8,430 nt of DNA from an uncultured Alphaproteobacteria bacterium (GTDB taxonomy: Bacteria; Pseudomonadota; Alphaproteobacteria; Bin95), in NCBI GenBank assembly GCA_913060845.1, contig CAJXVF010000072.1, positions 1 to 8,430 on the forward strand, given 5' to 3'. Shown in pieces: positions 1-5,737 of this stretch (positions within the stretch are counted from its first letter, which is position 1; every line of letters starts with the position of its first letter). The position numbers and the translations under genes are program-made. Below the pieces are notes generated by a model. That model was not told the origin of the DNA, did not search any database, and worked only from the letters and a program-made list of their open reading frames with translations.

Positions 1-81
1 TTCAAACATAAAGGTCAAGCCATCAAATTCGGCTCCTCTATGACTCCGGGTATACTGCTAAATGTTGCTATCTATATCTTT

Positions 82-111
82 GCCAGTCTGTAACACAGGT
101 TACAGGCTGGC
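82..111. promoter_or_regulatory. Long inverted repeat / hairpin in the leader of the FecR-domain gene
   Basis: The left arm GCCAGTCTGTAAC (82-94) pairs with GTTACAGGCTGGC (99-111) around a four-base loop, ACAG. The only imperfection is a T-G wobble, and the flanking T81 and A112 extend it by one pair. It ends about 46 bases before the ATG at 158. No T-run follows on either strand, so a simple terminator is unlikely. It could be an operator for a dimeric regulator or a structured 5' leader. TATACT at 51-56 could be a -10 box upstream of it, but I see no convincing -35. Confidence 0.55.
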
Positions 112-157
112 ATCATTATGTGTGTTAGTTTGTAAATCCAAAAATGGGGAACAGAAA

Positions 158-823
158 ATGCATTTTAAACGGAGCCTTCTTGCGGCCGCCGCAATCTCAC
201 TAAGCTTCAGCGTCGGAAGTGCTCCGGCGTTCGCAGATGAGATCGGCCAAGTCAAGGTGCTTGTGGACTATGGATATAGTACAGCGCCTGGCGCAAGCCG
301 GGGGCCAATTTACGTCCGTGATGATGTGGTTTCAGATGCGTTGCTTGAAACCGTTCGCGACGGGCGGATGGATATTGAGTTCAATGATAAAACCAAGTTG
401 ATTGTTGGTCCGGAATCAACAGTGAAGCTTGATCGCTTCGTTTATGATGCGAACAAGACGTCCGGTGATGTCGCTGTCAGCATGAGCCGCGGCGTTCTTC
501 GTTTCGTCACTGGCCGCCTCTCAAGTCAGAGTTACAAGATCAAAACACCCACCGCGACGATGGGCGTGCGTGGTACAGATTTTGTTGTGCTGGTCGACGA
601 AACTGGTGCCACAACAGTTTCAGTTCTTGATGGCGAAGTCTCAATGACCTCTGATGGTGGCGACGATGCGTCTGTTGGCGCCGGTAGCACGGGCTCTACA
701 TCAGGCTCATCGGTTTCGGTTTCGTCAACGACAGGATTACCTGCTGTCGCAACGGCTTCGTTTGGGGTGGATGAGGCTGAGAACGACAGTGCAGATGGCG
801 ATGACGGTGGTAATGAATCTTAA
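158..823 (+). CDS. Exported FecR-domain protein
   Basis: This encodes a 221-residue exported protein. Residues 1-26 are a clear Sec signal peptide: K4-R5, a hydrophobic core, and cleavage after A-F-A before Asp27. Residues about 55-165 form a FecR-type beta-rich domain with the family hallmark at 128-142 (IKTPTATMGVRGTDF), followed by V-L-D-G-E. From about 166 the chain is a low-complexity Ser/Gly/Thr tail ending in an Asp/Glu-rich stretch. The open frame extends upstream to 62, but the ATG at 158 has a GGGGA motif seven bases before it and begins the signal peptide, so I chose it. FecR domains occur in sigma-regulator proteins and in periplasmic or surface proteins of unknown role. Here there is no transmembrane helix after the signal and no ECF sigma-factor gene next to it, so a free periplasmic or surface protein is more likely than an anti-sigma factor. 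Its ligand is unknown. Confidence 0.88.
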   Translation: MHFKRSLLAAAAISLSFSVGSAPAFADEIGQVKVLVDYGYSTAPGASRGPIYVRDDVVSDALLETVRDGRMDIEFNDKTKLIVGPESTVKLDRFVYDANKTSGDVAVSMSRGVLRFVTGRLSSQSYKIKTPTATMGVRGTDFVVLVDETGATTVSVLDGEVSMTSDGGDDASVGAGSTGSTSGSSVSVSSTTGLPAVATASFGVDEAENDSADGDDGGNES

Positions 824-892
824 CTAAATTTGCTAAGCAAAACAGGTGATTACTTCGGATACCTACTAAAACCGCAGTCTGAAATCTATGCG

Positions 893-925
893 AAGCCCAG
901 GTACGGAAACCGCCTGGGCTTTTTC
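893..925 (+). terminator. Rho-independent terminator of the FecR-domain gene
   Basis: AAGCCCAGG (893-901) pairs perfectly with CCTGGGCTT (913-921). An inner CGG/CCG stem closes an AAA loop, and a T-run (920-924) follows. It lies 70 bases after the stop codon of the FecR-domain gene, in the right orientation. Confidence 0.88.
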
Positions 926-1250
926 ATTTAAACTTGCGGCGACATTCGCTGAGTTGATGAAGAAACTTTCTCTTATTGCTAGCTAATGGTTGTGTATGTT
1001 GTTGGTTAAAAAGAGGTGCAATCGACTATATCAAGTATGAAAGAGTAGCCATTATTGCGTAATCGCCTGAACTAGAATCCAACGTGCGTGGTCTGCTGCA
1101 CGGTTCTTCTATAGCGGCTATTTCAATCGGCTGGCGGTGTTCTTGGGTAGATAAATTCTACCCTCGGCATCAACAAGCGGAAGAGGCTGTTAGCGACAAA
1201 ACCACTGTGTTGATGTGGTGCTGTGATGGTGATCTGGCATACAGCGTATT
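926..1250. other. Gene-free stretch with one small hairpin
   Basis: I see no credible gene here. The one open frame (1084-1341, +) has no ribosome binding site and no recognisable protein character, and it runs into the 3' end of the opposite-strand gene. The only structured element is GGGTAGA (1145-1151) / TCTACCC (1157-1163), a perfect 7-bp stem with a five-base loop, about 90 bases beyond the end of the minus-strand VWA-like gene. It has no T-tract, so it is at best a weak end signal for that transcript. Confidence 0.5.
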
Positions 1251-2891
1251 CTACCGGTTGGCAGTAGATTGTCCGCCATTAGGCTGCTGCGCAATCAAAA
1301 CCTGGTCTAATTTCTTATTCAGTACCGCCGTTTCGGCCTGACCGATTGTCATCTCTACATCAACGAGGGTACCAGCGTCGGCAACGACCTCACGCTCAGT
1401 CTCAACACGTCCGATTCTTGCGATAACCGTGTACGGACCCGGGGCTAGGCGAAATAGAGGCGACTCGCCCTTGGCTCTAGCTATTTCGCGCCCGTTGCGC
1501 ACGATCGAGATTTCAGCTGGTGCATGCGGACTTTGGTCCCGCCCGGGTGCGGAGGCAAAGGTCAGCGCGACACGAACGAAGCCCAAAGGCACATCAAGGC
1601 CAGCTGCAACGATCTCGCCAGGCCGAACTTCCACAATGCGCTCAGCGTTGGCGTGGTCAATGGCAGCATAGATTTTATAACGGCCAGCGGGAACCGTAGC
1701 CAACGCACGACCGCGGCCGGAGATTGTCATGATCGGGCCAGGGCCATCAAGACGCTCGATCCGGAACTGGGCACCGCGCGCTGCTGGGCGGCCACCGCTA
1801 AGCGCTGCAAGTGCAAGCTGGCCGGCATCAAGGGCCAACCTTCGGGTAACGACGCCTGTTTCGGGTGCCCAAACTTCAGCTTCGCTCACCGCACCGCCTC
1901 GGCTAACTCGCGCGAGATAGCGTCCGGCTGGTACCGCGAACAACGGACTGGCAGTTCGCTCCGTTCGGGCGACGAGCCTGTAGACCCCATGGGCATCAGC
2001 GCGAAGCAGTTCAAAGCGAGCGCCGTCAACAAGTAGATCGCCGCCCTGAACAAGGCTTGCCATCAAGCGAAGGCCCTGAGGCACGAAGCTTTCAGGCCCT
2101 GTCATGCGCCATCCACCCTCGAGCGGTTTCGGGGCGACAACAGCGGCGTAGGCGCCAGGAGCTTCTAAGGCCGGAAGGTCAGCTTGATCTGTAAGCGGCT
2201 GTCCGTCCGAAGCAGGCTGTTGCCCGCCTTCAGGCACTGCAAGCCCGGTGAGTGCCGCTGTTGGTGTGCGCAGCGTTAGTGCCAGAGCGGTCGACAGCGT
2301 CGCTGCGTCGGCCCGGGCAAAGCGGCCACCGGTATTGGCGGATATGCAGTCAATTCGGCTCGCTGTCTGATCACTCAAGCCAAAGCCGATCAGATCAACG
2401 ATAAACTCCGGGTATTTTTCCTTCAGCCGACCTGCATGGGCGCACAGCGCTGCCAGACACTGATTAGGCCCCCCAACAATGGCTACGACGCGCTTAACCG
2501 GCGCTTCCTCAGGGAAGGCCGCCAAGGCAGCGTCCAATGCCGATGCCAGATTGCGGCGGCCTTTGGGTTCTGTGCCCTTGAAGGAATTTGCGCTTCCGCT
2601 ATCTGACAACCTGAAGCCCTTGCAGGTTCCACCGCCATAGGCACCAATCCGGGTGTTGTTCAGAGAAAGTGCATTGATTGCTTGATGTTGGAGGTCGAAC
2701 TTAACAGATCCGTCTATGGCAATGGCCATATCCGCGTTCGCGTCAATCAGCACAAGCGCACTCTGGGGAGCCGCTGTCTGATGAGCGTTAGGCGCTTCGG
2801 ATGCACTCACTGGCAGTGTTAAGCAAAGCCCAACTGCTGCAGAAAAAGCCCCCAAAATGCTTTGCTTACGATGCGTTAGCCTGGAATTCAT
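1251..2891 (-). CDS. Exported VWA-like protein with degenerate MIDAS and three beta-sandwich repeats
   Basis: This encodes a 546-residue exported protein. Residues 1-30 are a signal peptide (basic start, hydrophobic core, likely cleavage after V-S-A). Residues about 44-205 follow the layout of a von Willebrand factor A domain of the type with an 'ALxAHAxxLK' helix and an 'IGFxLSD...ISANTGGRF' C-terminal strand and helix. The metal-site residues are missing: the usual DxSxS reads D50-A-N-A-D54, and the usual 'DG...C' loop reads G140-G-P-N-Q-C145. After a linker there are three similar segments at about 288-340, 371-426 and 457-516. Each has a strand like 'ARFELLR', a turn with 'P(A)GxY', and an ending such as 'ExEV'. 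They resemble PEGA- or transthyretin-like beta-sandwich repeats. The likely setting is periplasmic or cell-surface and the role is binding or scaffolding, not catalysis. The exact family is not recognised. The ribosome binding site is weak (AAGAGA, about nine bases before the ATG). Confidence 0.85.
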   Translation of the reverse strand: MNSRLTHRKQSILGAFSAAVGLCLTLPVSASEAPNAHQTAAPQSALVLIDANADMAIAIDGSVKFDLQHQAINALSLNNTRIGAYGGGTCKGFRLSDSGSANSFKGTEPKGRRNLASALDAALAAFPEEAPVKRVVAIVGGPNQCLAALCAHAGRLKEKYPEFIVDLIGFGLSDQTASRIDCISANTGGRFARADAATLSTALALTLRTPTAALTGLAVPEGGQQPASDGQPLTDQADLPALEAPGAYAAVVAPKPLEGGWRMTGPESFVPQGLRLMASLVQGGDLLVDGARFELLRADAHGVYRLVARTERTASPLFAVPAGRYLARVSRGGAVSEAEVWAPETGVVTRRLALDAGQLALAALSGGRPAARGAQFRIERLDGPGPIMTISGRGRALATVPAGRYKIYAAIDHANAERIVEVRPGEIVAAGLDVPLGFVRVALTFASAPGRDQSPHAPAEISIVRNGREIARAKGESPLFRLAPGPYTVIARIGRVETEREVVADAGTLVDVEMTIGQAETAVLNKKLDQVLIAQQPNGGQSTANR

Positions 2892-2940
2892 GGACGACGT
2901 CTCTTGCCCCCTGTTCTTATCGGAACTATACCCTCATGCA

Positions 2941-2968
2941 CCCGGACTCATCAATCTAATGAGTCGGG
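2941..2968. repeat. Inverted repeat in the leader of the VWA-like gene
   Basis: GACTCAT (2945-2951) pairs with ATGAGTC (2959-2965). CCC (2941-2943) and GGG (2966-2968) extend the stem past a one-base bulge. It lies about 50 bases upstream of the ATG of the VWA-like gene, with no T-run next to it. It is either a regulator site or leader structure. Confidence 0.4.
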
Positions 2969-3038
2969 AATACTTGGTGTTCGCGATGTCGCAGGCAGAA
3001 TACTTACTCACCATATGCAGATCATACCCTGACGATTG

Positions 3039-3056
3039 GATACAATATATTGTATC
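3039..3056. promoter_or_regulatory. Perfect 18-bp palindrome, probable operator or promoter overlap
   Basis: GATACAATATATTGTATC is identical to its own reverse complement over all 18 bases. Read leftward, it contains TACAAT, a good -10 hexamer. The hexamer GTGGCA stands 18 bases upstream and matches the -35 consensus at four of six positions. A repressor bound here would block a promoter for the VWA-like gene, whose ATG lies about 150 bases downstream. The regulator is unknown. Confidence 0.5.
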
Positions 3057-3139
3057 TTGCTTATGCAATAAATGCCACTAATTATGAACAATATGAATAT
3101 GTTGAACGTATGTATTTAGTGTGAATTATAAAGTACGTC

Positions 3140-3181
3140 AAAAAGAGGGGAGAGGGAGCCGTTTCTGGCTCGCTCTCCCCT
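3140..3181 (-). terminator. Strong rho-independent terminator of the selenoprotein gene
   Basis: On the minus strand, AGGGGAGAG-C-GAGCC (3181-3167) pairs with GGCTC-C-CTCTCCCCT (3160-3146) around a six-base loop. There is one internal mismatch. A C and then a run of five Ts follow (A-run 3140-3144 on the plus strand). It lies 25 bases after the stop codon of the GrdB/PrdB-like gene. A complete terminator at this point supports the idea that the frame beyond the internal TGA is still part of a live transcript. Confidence 0.92.
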
Positions 3182-3205
3182 GATTTTCTTTGCGGGTTAG
3201 TGAGC

Positions 3206-4135
3206 CTACGCAGCTTCACCTTCGCGCTTAGCTTTAGCGATCCGCTTGGACTCGTCGAACTCAGCACGACGGCGGGCAATCTCTTCCGCGCTCATCCTGT
3301 CCACGTTGGATATATCAAGTTTCCAACTTGGATCGTCACTCCAACGCAGCGGGTTTTGCACCGTGGTATTCGGCACAATAGCGGTTTCAAGAACTTGCAT
3401 CGCTAAGTTCAGCGTCGCGTGCTGGCTGGCTTTATCAGAAGGACGGCCAGCCGGGTTGCCCAATGGGAAGTCACTGAATAGGAAGCGTGGGACGCCCACA
3501 TATTCAACGATATCCTTCGCGCATCCCATTACAACGGTCGGAATGCCGGCTTCTTCTAATAGACGTGCAGTCAGACTCACGGTCTGATGGCACACGGGTC
3601 AATTGGCAGCGATGACAGCGACGTCAGCTTCATCTTCGCGCACACGGCGGATGATTTCCGCTGCATCGACTTCGATGGTCGTGCGATGGCTACGATTCGT
3701 TGGCGCCCCATGGAACCTAGGTGCGACTTCCCCAATCACACCCTCATCCGCCAATTGGCGAAGCATGGGCAGCGGGAACCATGTGTTGCTGTCTTCCTGG
3801 CTGGTGTGCAGCCGGTCGATCCCAATGTGGGAGATGCGTGTGTCATGATCGACAGACGTATCGCCTGAATACACATCATAGAACTTCGCAGCAGCATTGT
3901 AGGCTGAGCCCGGTCCCTGATCGCCCTTACCGGGCTGGTAGGGCGCGGCTGTCGTGATAAGCGCCACGCGGCTTTCTGAGACGGGCTTTTTCAGCGGCGT
4001 GAATGGCGTATCACTGTGATGCGCCCATTCATACGGTTTGCCGTACCCGAGCGTCGTATAATAGTTACGAATACGCTCCATATACGGGATTGGCTTGTCG
4101 TCCGGAGACGCGAAGCCATAAGGATTATCGTCCAT
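3206..4135 (-). CDS. GrdB/PrdB-family selenoprotein with in-frame TGA (Sec179)
   Basis: Two open frames in the same phase are joined by one TGA (3599-3601). Read through as selenocysteine they give a 309-residue protein that ends at TAG. The family is that of the selenoprotein B subunits of glycine/sarcosine/betaine and D-proline reductases. Visible features are an N-terminal 'RVALITTAAPYQ' strand (about residues 55-66), 'HDTRISHIGIDR' (about 95-110), 'FPLPMLRQLADEGVIGEVAPRFHG' (about 119-142), then 'ADVAVIAAN-U179-P-V-C182-H-Q' and 'GIPTVVMG', and 'FPLGNPAGRP'. Related proteobacterial proteins carry Cys where U179 stands (CPVCHQ), so the TGA sits on the redox residue of a UxxC pair. I chose the ATG at 4133-4135 because a full AAGGAGG lies six bases before it; the in-frame TTG at 4162 has none. 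The substrate is unknown. In clostridia such subunits form a selenol adduct during reductive cleavage of amino-acid derivatives. A nonsense mutation is the alternative, but the intact downstream frame, the hairpin and the terminator argue against it. Confidence 0.85.
3563..3595 (-). promoter_or_regulatory. Candidate bacterial SECIS hairpin after the Sec TGA
   Basis: In the mRNA sense, UCAGAC-CGUGA-GUCUGA forms a perfect 6-bp upper stem with a five-base loop (3587-3571). Below it, after a 2x2 internal loop, GUGC pairs with GCAC, with two further G-U wobble pairs. The loop starts 18 bases after the UGA and has G as its second base. This fits the published bacterial SECIS pattern: an apical loop about 16-37 bases after UGA, with G in the first two loop positions. 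The element lies inside the coding region, as expected in bacteria, and would recruit SelB. Confidence 0.7.
3599..3601 (-). other. In-frame TGA, probable selenocysteine codon
   Basis: The codon order on the minus strand is GCC AAT TGA CCC GTG TGC CAT CAG, giving A-N-U-P-V-C-H-Q. It is the only in-frame stop in the 310-codon reading frame, and the sequence on both sides is family-typical. A standard gene caller will split the gene here, because a GTG two codons later can pose as a start. Confidence 0.82.
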
Positions 4136-4171
4136 CAATGCCCTCCTTTTCAGTGTGATCAAGTTGGGCTT

Positions 4172-4200
4172 AGACTAACCAAATGCTGAACCAATGACAA
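4172..4200 (-). promoter_or_regulatory. Possible promoter of the selenoprotein gene
   Basis: Read leftward, TTGTCA (4200-4195) matches a sigma-70 -35 box at five of six positions. After a 17-base spacer TAGTCT (4177-4172) is a weak -10. This would give a leader of about 30 bases before the ATG at 4135. It sits in the roughly 80-base divergent gap shared with the dioxygenase gene. No equally good promoter is visible for the rightward gene. Confidence 0.35.
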
Positions 4201-4216
4201 AGGCAGGAGAATGGCC

Positions 4217-5071
4217 ATGTTGCATCGCCCAATTCAAGTAAAGCCAATTTCTGGCGGCCTCGGCGCTGAAATCGAAGGCGTTGACCTCTCGACGCTGGAT
4301 GACACGGCATTCGCAGAGATCAACCAAGCGTTTCTGGATCATCAGGTTATCTTCTTCCGCGACCAAGATATCACGCCAGAACAACAGCTTAATCTGGCAC
4401 TCAGGTTCGGCGACATCCATTACCATCCGTATATGTTGGGCATGGATGACCACCCAGAGATTCTGGAGATCATCAAGGAGCCGGGCGAGACATATACGTT
4501 TGGCGCCGCTTGGCACACGGACCAGATGTTCAATCCGTCGCCCGCTAAAGCGACTATGCTGTACGCGAAGGAAACGCCAGCAGTTGGCGGCGATACGATG
4601 TTTTCCAGCATGTACAAGGCCTATGAAGGCCTGTCTGACGCTATGAAAGCGATGCTGAAGGATGTAAAAACTTTCAATGTCGGCGACCGGTTTAAGAACA
4701 TGGGTGGCGGTTCACGGGCTGAGCGTTATGCCGGCAATAAATCCATGGCGGGCAAGGTGCGGGACCCGGGTAATCAGATCACAGAGGCGCATCACCCCCT
4801 GTTCCGGACGCACCCGGAAACGGGGCGCACCGGCCTTTATATTGGCAGTCACACGCAAGGCTTTGAAGGCATGCGGGCCGAGGAAGCCGATCCGATTATT
4901 GATTATCTCCGCCGCCATTCCATCCGGCCAGAATATCTATGCCGGTTCCGATGGGAGCCAGGCTCCATGGCGATTTGGGACAATCGCTGCGTCCAGCACT
5001 ATGCGGTGCCGGATTACAATGAGCGTCGCCGTATGCATCGGATTACGATTGCTGGCGACGTTCCCTATTGA
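4217..5071 (+). CDS. TauD/TfdA-family Fe(II)/2-oxoglutarate-dependent dioxygenase
   Basis: This encodes a 284-residue cytoplasmic enzyme, close to the 283 residues of E. coli TauD. The family couples 2-oxoglutarate decarboxylation to hydroxylation of a substrate, often taurine or another sulfonate, using O2. The iron ligands are visible as H100-T-D102 and H261. R271 fits the 2-oxoglutarate-binding arginine, within 'WDNRCVQHYAVPDYNERRRMHRITIAGD', a block very like the TauD C-terminus. The N-terminal 'GGLGAEIEGVDLSTL' and 'VIFFRDQDITPEQ' are also typical. I chose ATG 4217 because AGGAG (4205-4209) is seven bases before it; the in-frame ATG at 4211 is only one base from that site. The substrate cannot be read from sequence. 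No sulfonate transporter lies alongside, but the gene is divergent from the GrdB/PrdB-like selenoprotein, which may point to a nitrogenous or sulfonated small substrate. It ends in TGA, used here as a true stop. Confidence 0.9.
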   Translation: MLHRPIQVKPISGGLGAEIEGVDLSTLDDTAFAEINQAFLDHQVIFFRDQDITPEQQLNLALRFGDIHYHPYMLGMDDHPEILEIIKEPGETYTFGAAWHTDQMFNPSPAKATMLYAKETPAVGGDTMFSSMYKAYEGLSDAMKAMLKDVKTFNVGDRFKNMGGGSRAERYAGNKSMAGKVRDPGNQITEAHHPLFRTHPETGRTGLYIGSHTQGFEGMRAEEADPIIDYLRRHSIRPEYLCRFRWEPGSMAIWDNRCVQHYAVPDYNERRRMHRITIAGDVPY

Positions 5072-5077
5072 AATAGA

Positions 5078-5111
5078 AAACGCCCGCCTGGCGGCTGCCA
5101 AGCGGGCGTTT
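5078..5111. terminator. Bidirectional terminator between convergent genes
   Basis: AAACGCCCGC (5078-5087) pairs perfectly with GCGGGCGTTT (5102-5111), and an inner TGGC/GCCA stem closes on a four-base loop. T-rich sequence follows on the minus strand (GTTTTCTATTTC) and a shorter T-run on the plus strand. It lies 7 bases after the dioxygenase stop and 21 bases from the peroxiredoxin stop, so it can serve both. Confidence 0.88.
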
Positions 5112-5132
5112 GAATGCTTAGTCTAAGCAGGC

Positions 5133-5615
5133 TTAGAGGTTAGCAAGTACGTTCTCAGCGGTCGAGGCCTCGAACTGGCCGGGCTCTTCAACGAAGAGCT
5201 GCGTGACCGTGCCGTTGTCGACAACCATGGCGCAGCGTTGCATGCGTTGGCCAAGGCCGAAGCCGGAACCATCCATGGTCAGGCCGCAAGCCTGTGCGAA
5301 GTCGCCATTGCCGTCAGCAACCATTTTCACAGCTGCGCCAGCACCCTGGGCTTCACCCCAAGCGCCCATGACGAAGGCGTCATTGACAGCGATGCATGCG
5401 ATTTCGTCTACGCCTTTGGCTTTGATCTGATCGGCTTTCTCAATGAAGCCGGGCAGGTGCTTGGCGGAGCAGGTCGGCGTGAAGGCACCGGGAACTGCAA
5501 ACAGAACAACCTTTTTGCCGCCAAAGAAATCGCTGGCTTCCAGATTCTCCGGACCGGCAGAACCCATGGTCTTGAAGGTAACGGCAGGCGCTTTATCGCC
5601 AACACTGATGCTCAT
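5133..5615 (-). CDS. Peroxiredoxin, Prx5 / AhpC-TSA type
   Basis: This encodes a 160-residue thiol peroxidase that reduces H2O2 and organic hydroperoxides in the cytoplasm. The active-site block P42-GAF-T46-PT-C49 has the peroxidatic cysteine C49 in PxxxTxxC form, followed by 'SAKHLPGF'. The catalytic arginine lies in 'GLGQRMQRCAMVVDNG' (R124/R127), and 'VNDAFVMGAW' is characteristic of the Prx5 subfamily. Further cysteines are C74, C110 and C128; which of them, if any, resolves the sulfenate is not clear. Length and termini fit a complete gene. AGGAG stands six bases before the ATG. There is a short GC-rich hairpin in its leader (GCGGC 5646-5650 / GCCGC 5660-5664). It lies in the same direction as the DsbD-like gene, with a 122-base gap, and may be partly co-transcribed with it. 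Confidence 0.94.
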   Translation of the reverse strand: MSISVGDKAPAVTFKTMGSAGPENLEASDFFGGKKVVLFAVPGAFTPTCSAKHLPGFIEKADQIKAKGVDEIACIAVNDAFVMGAWGEAQGAGAAVKMVADGNGDFAQACGLTMDGSGFGLGQRMQRCAMVVDNGTVTQLFVEEPGQFEASTAENVLANL

Positions 5616-5690
5616 TGCATTCTCCTGAATTTTGTTTGGTATCCGGCGGCGCGAAATACGCCGCTCTCACCTTGATACATAGCGAGCCTG

Positions 5691-5715
5691 ACAGGGATTA
5701 AAACCCCTATCCTGT
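5691..5715. repeat. Small inverted repeat between the DsbD-like and peroxiredoxin genes
   Basis: ACAGG-G-AT (5691-5698) pairs with ATCCTGT (5709-5715) with one bulged base. It lies just downstream of the DsbD-like stop and upstream of the peroxiredoxin gene. There is no clean T-tract, so it could be a weak terminator or a regulator site for the peroxiredoxin. I do not see a convincing promoter beside it. Confidence 0.3.
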
Positions 5716-5737
5716 GTGAATGCTAGCGGGCTGATTG

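Larger units (their letters stand above)
2892..3139. other. Leader region of the VWA-like gene
   Basis: This lies between the VWA-like gene and the terminator of the selenoprotein gene, both transcribed leftward. The open frame 2857-3081 on the plus strand has no protein-like character or ribosome binding site, and I do not call it a gene. The region is AT-rich between about 3035 and 3140. It holds a perfect palindrome at 3039-3056 and an imperfect hairpin at 2941-2968, both listed separately. It is the probable control region for the VWA-like gene. Confidence 0.5.

Noticed and set aside
62..157. Longer N-terminus for the FecR-domain protein
   Set aside because: It would read through the leader hairpin and bury the signal peptide 32 residues inside. 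The start at 158 has a proper binding site.
1145..1163. Terminator of the VWA-like gene
   Set aside because: It is a good 7-bp stem, but there is no T-tract on the minus strand and it lies about 90 bases beyond the stop.
1084..1341. 85-residue open frame on the plus strand
   Set aside because: It has no binding site or recognisable features, has an odd composition, and overlaps the end of the VWA-like gene.
2857..3081. 74-residue open frame on the plus strand
   Set aside because: It starts inside the opposite gene, runs through the palindrome and hairpin of the control region, and has no binding site.
3206..3595. Separate short gene starting at GTG 3595
   Set aside because: It has no ribosome binding site, begins in mid-motif (V-C-H-Q), and is in phase with the frame upstream of the TGA. 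It is the C-terminal part of the selenoprotein.
3599..3601. Nonsense mutation / pseudogene
   Set aside because: The frame is intact for 130 more codons with family-typical sequence. The TGA sits on the redox position, a SECIS-like hairpin follows, and the gene keeps a strong binding site and terminator. A genome check for sel genes would settle it.
4136..4162. Upstream TTG start for the selenoprotein gene
   Set aside because: The added nine codons contain the AAGGAGG that serves the ATG at 4135, so the ATG is the better start.
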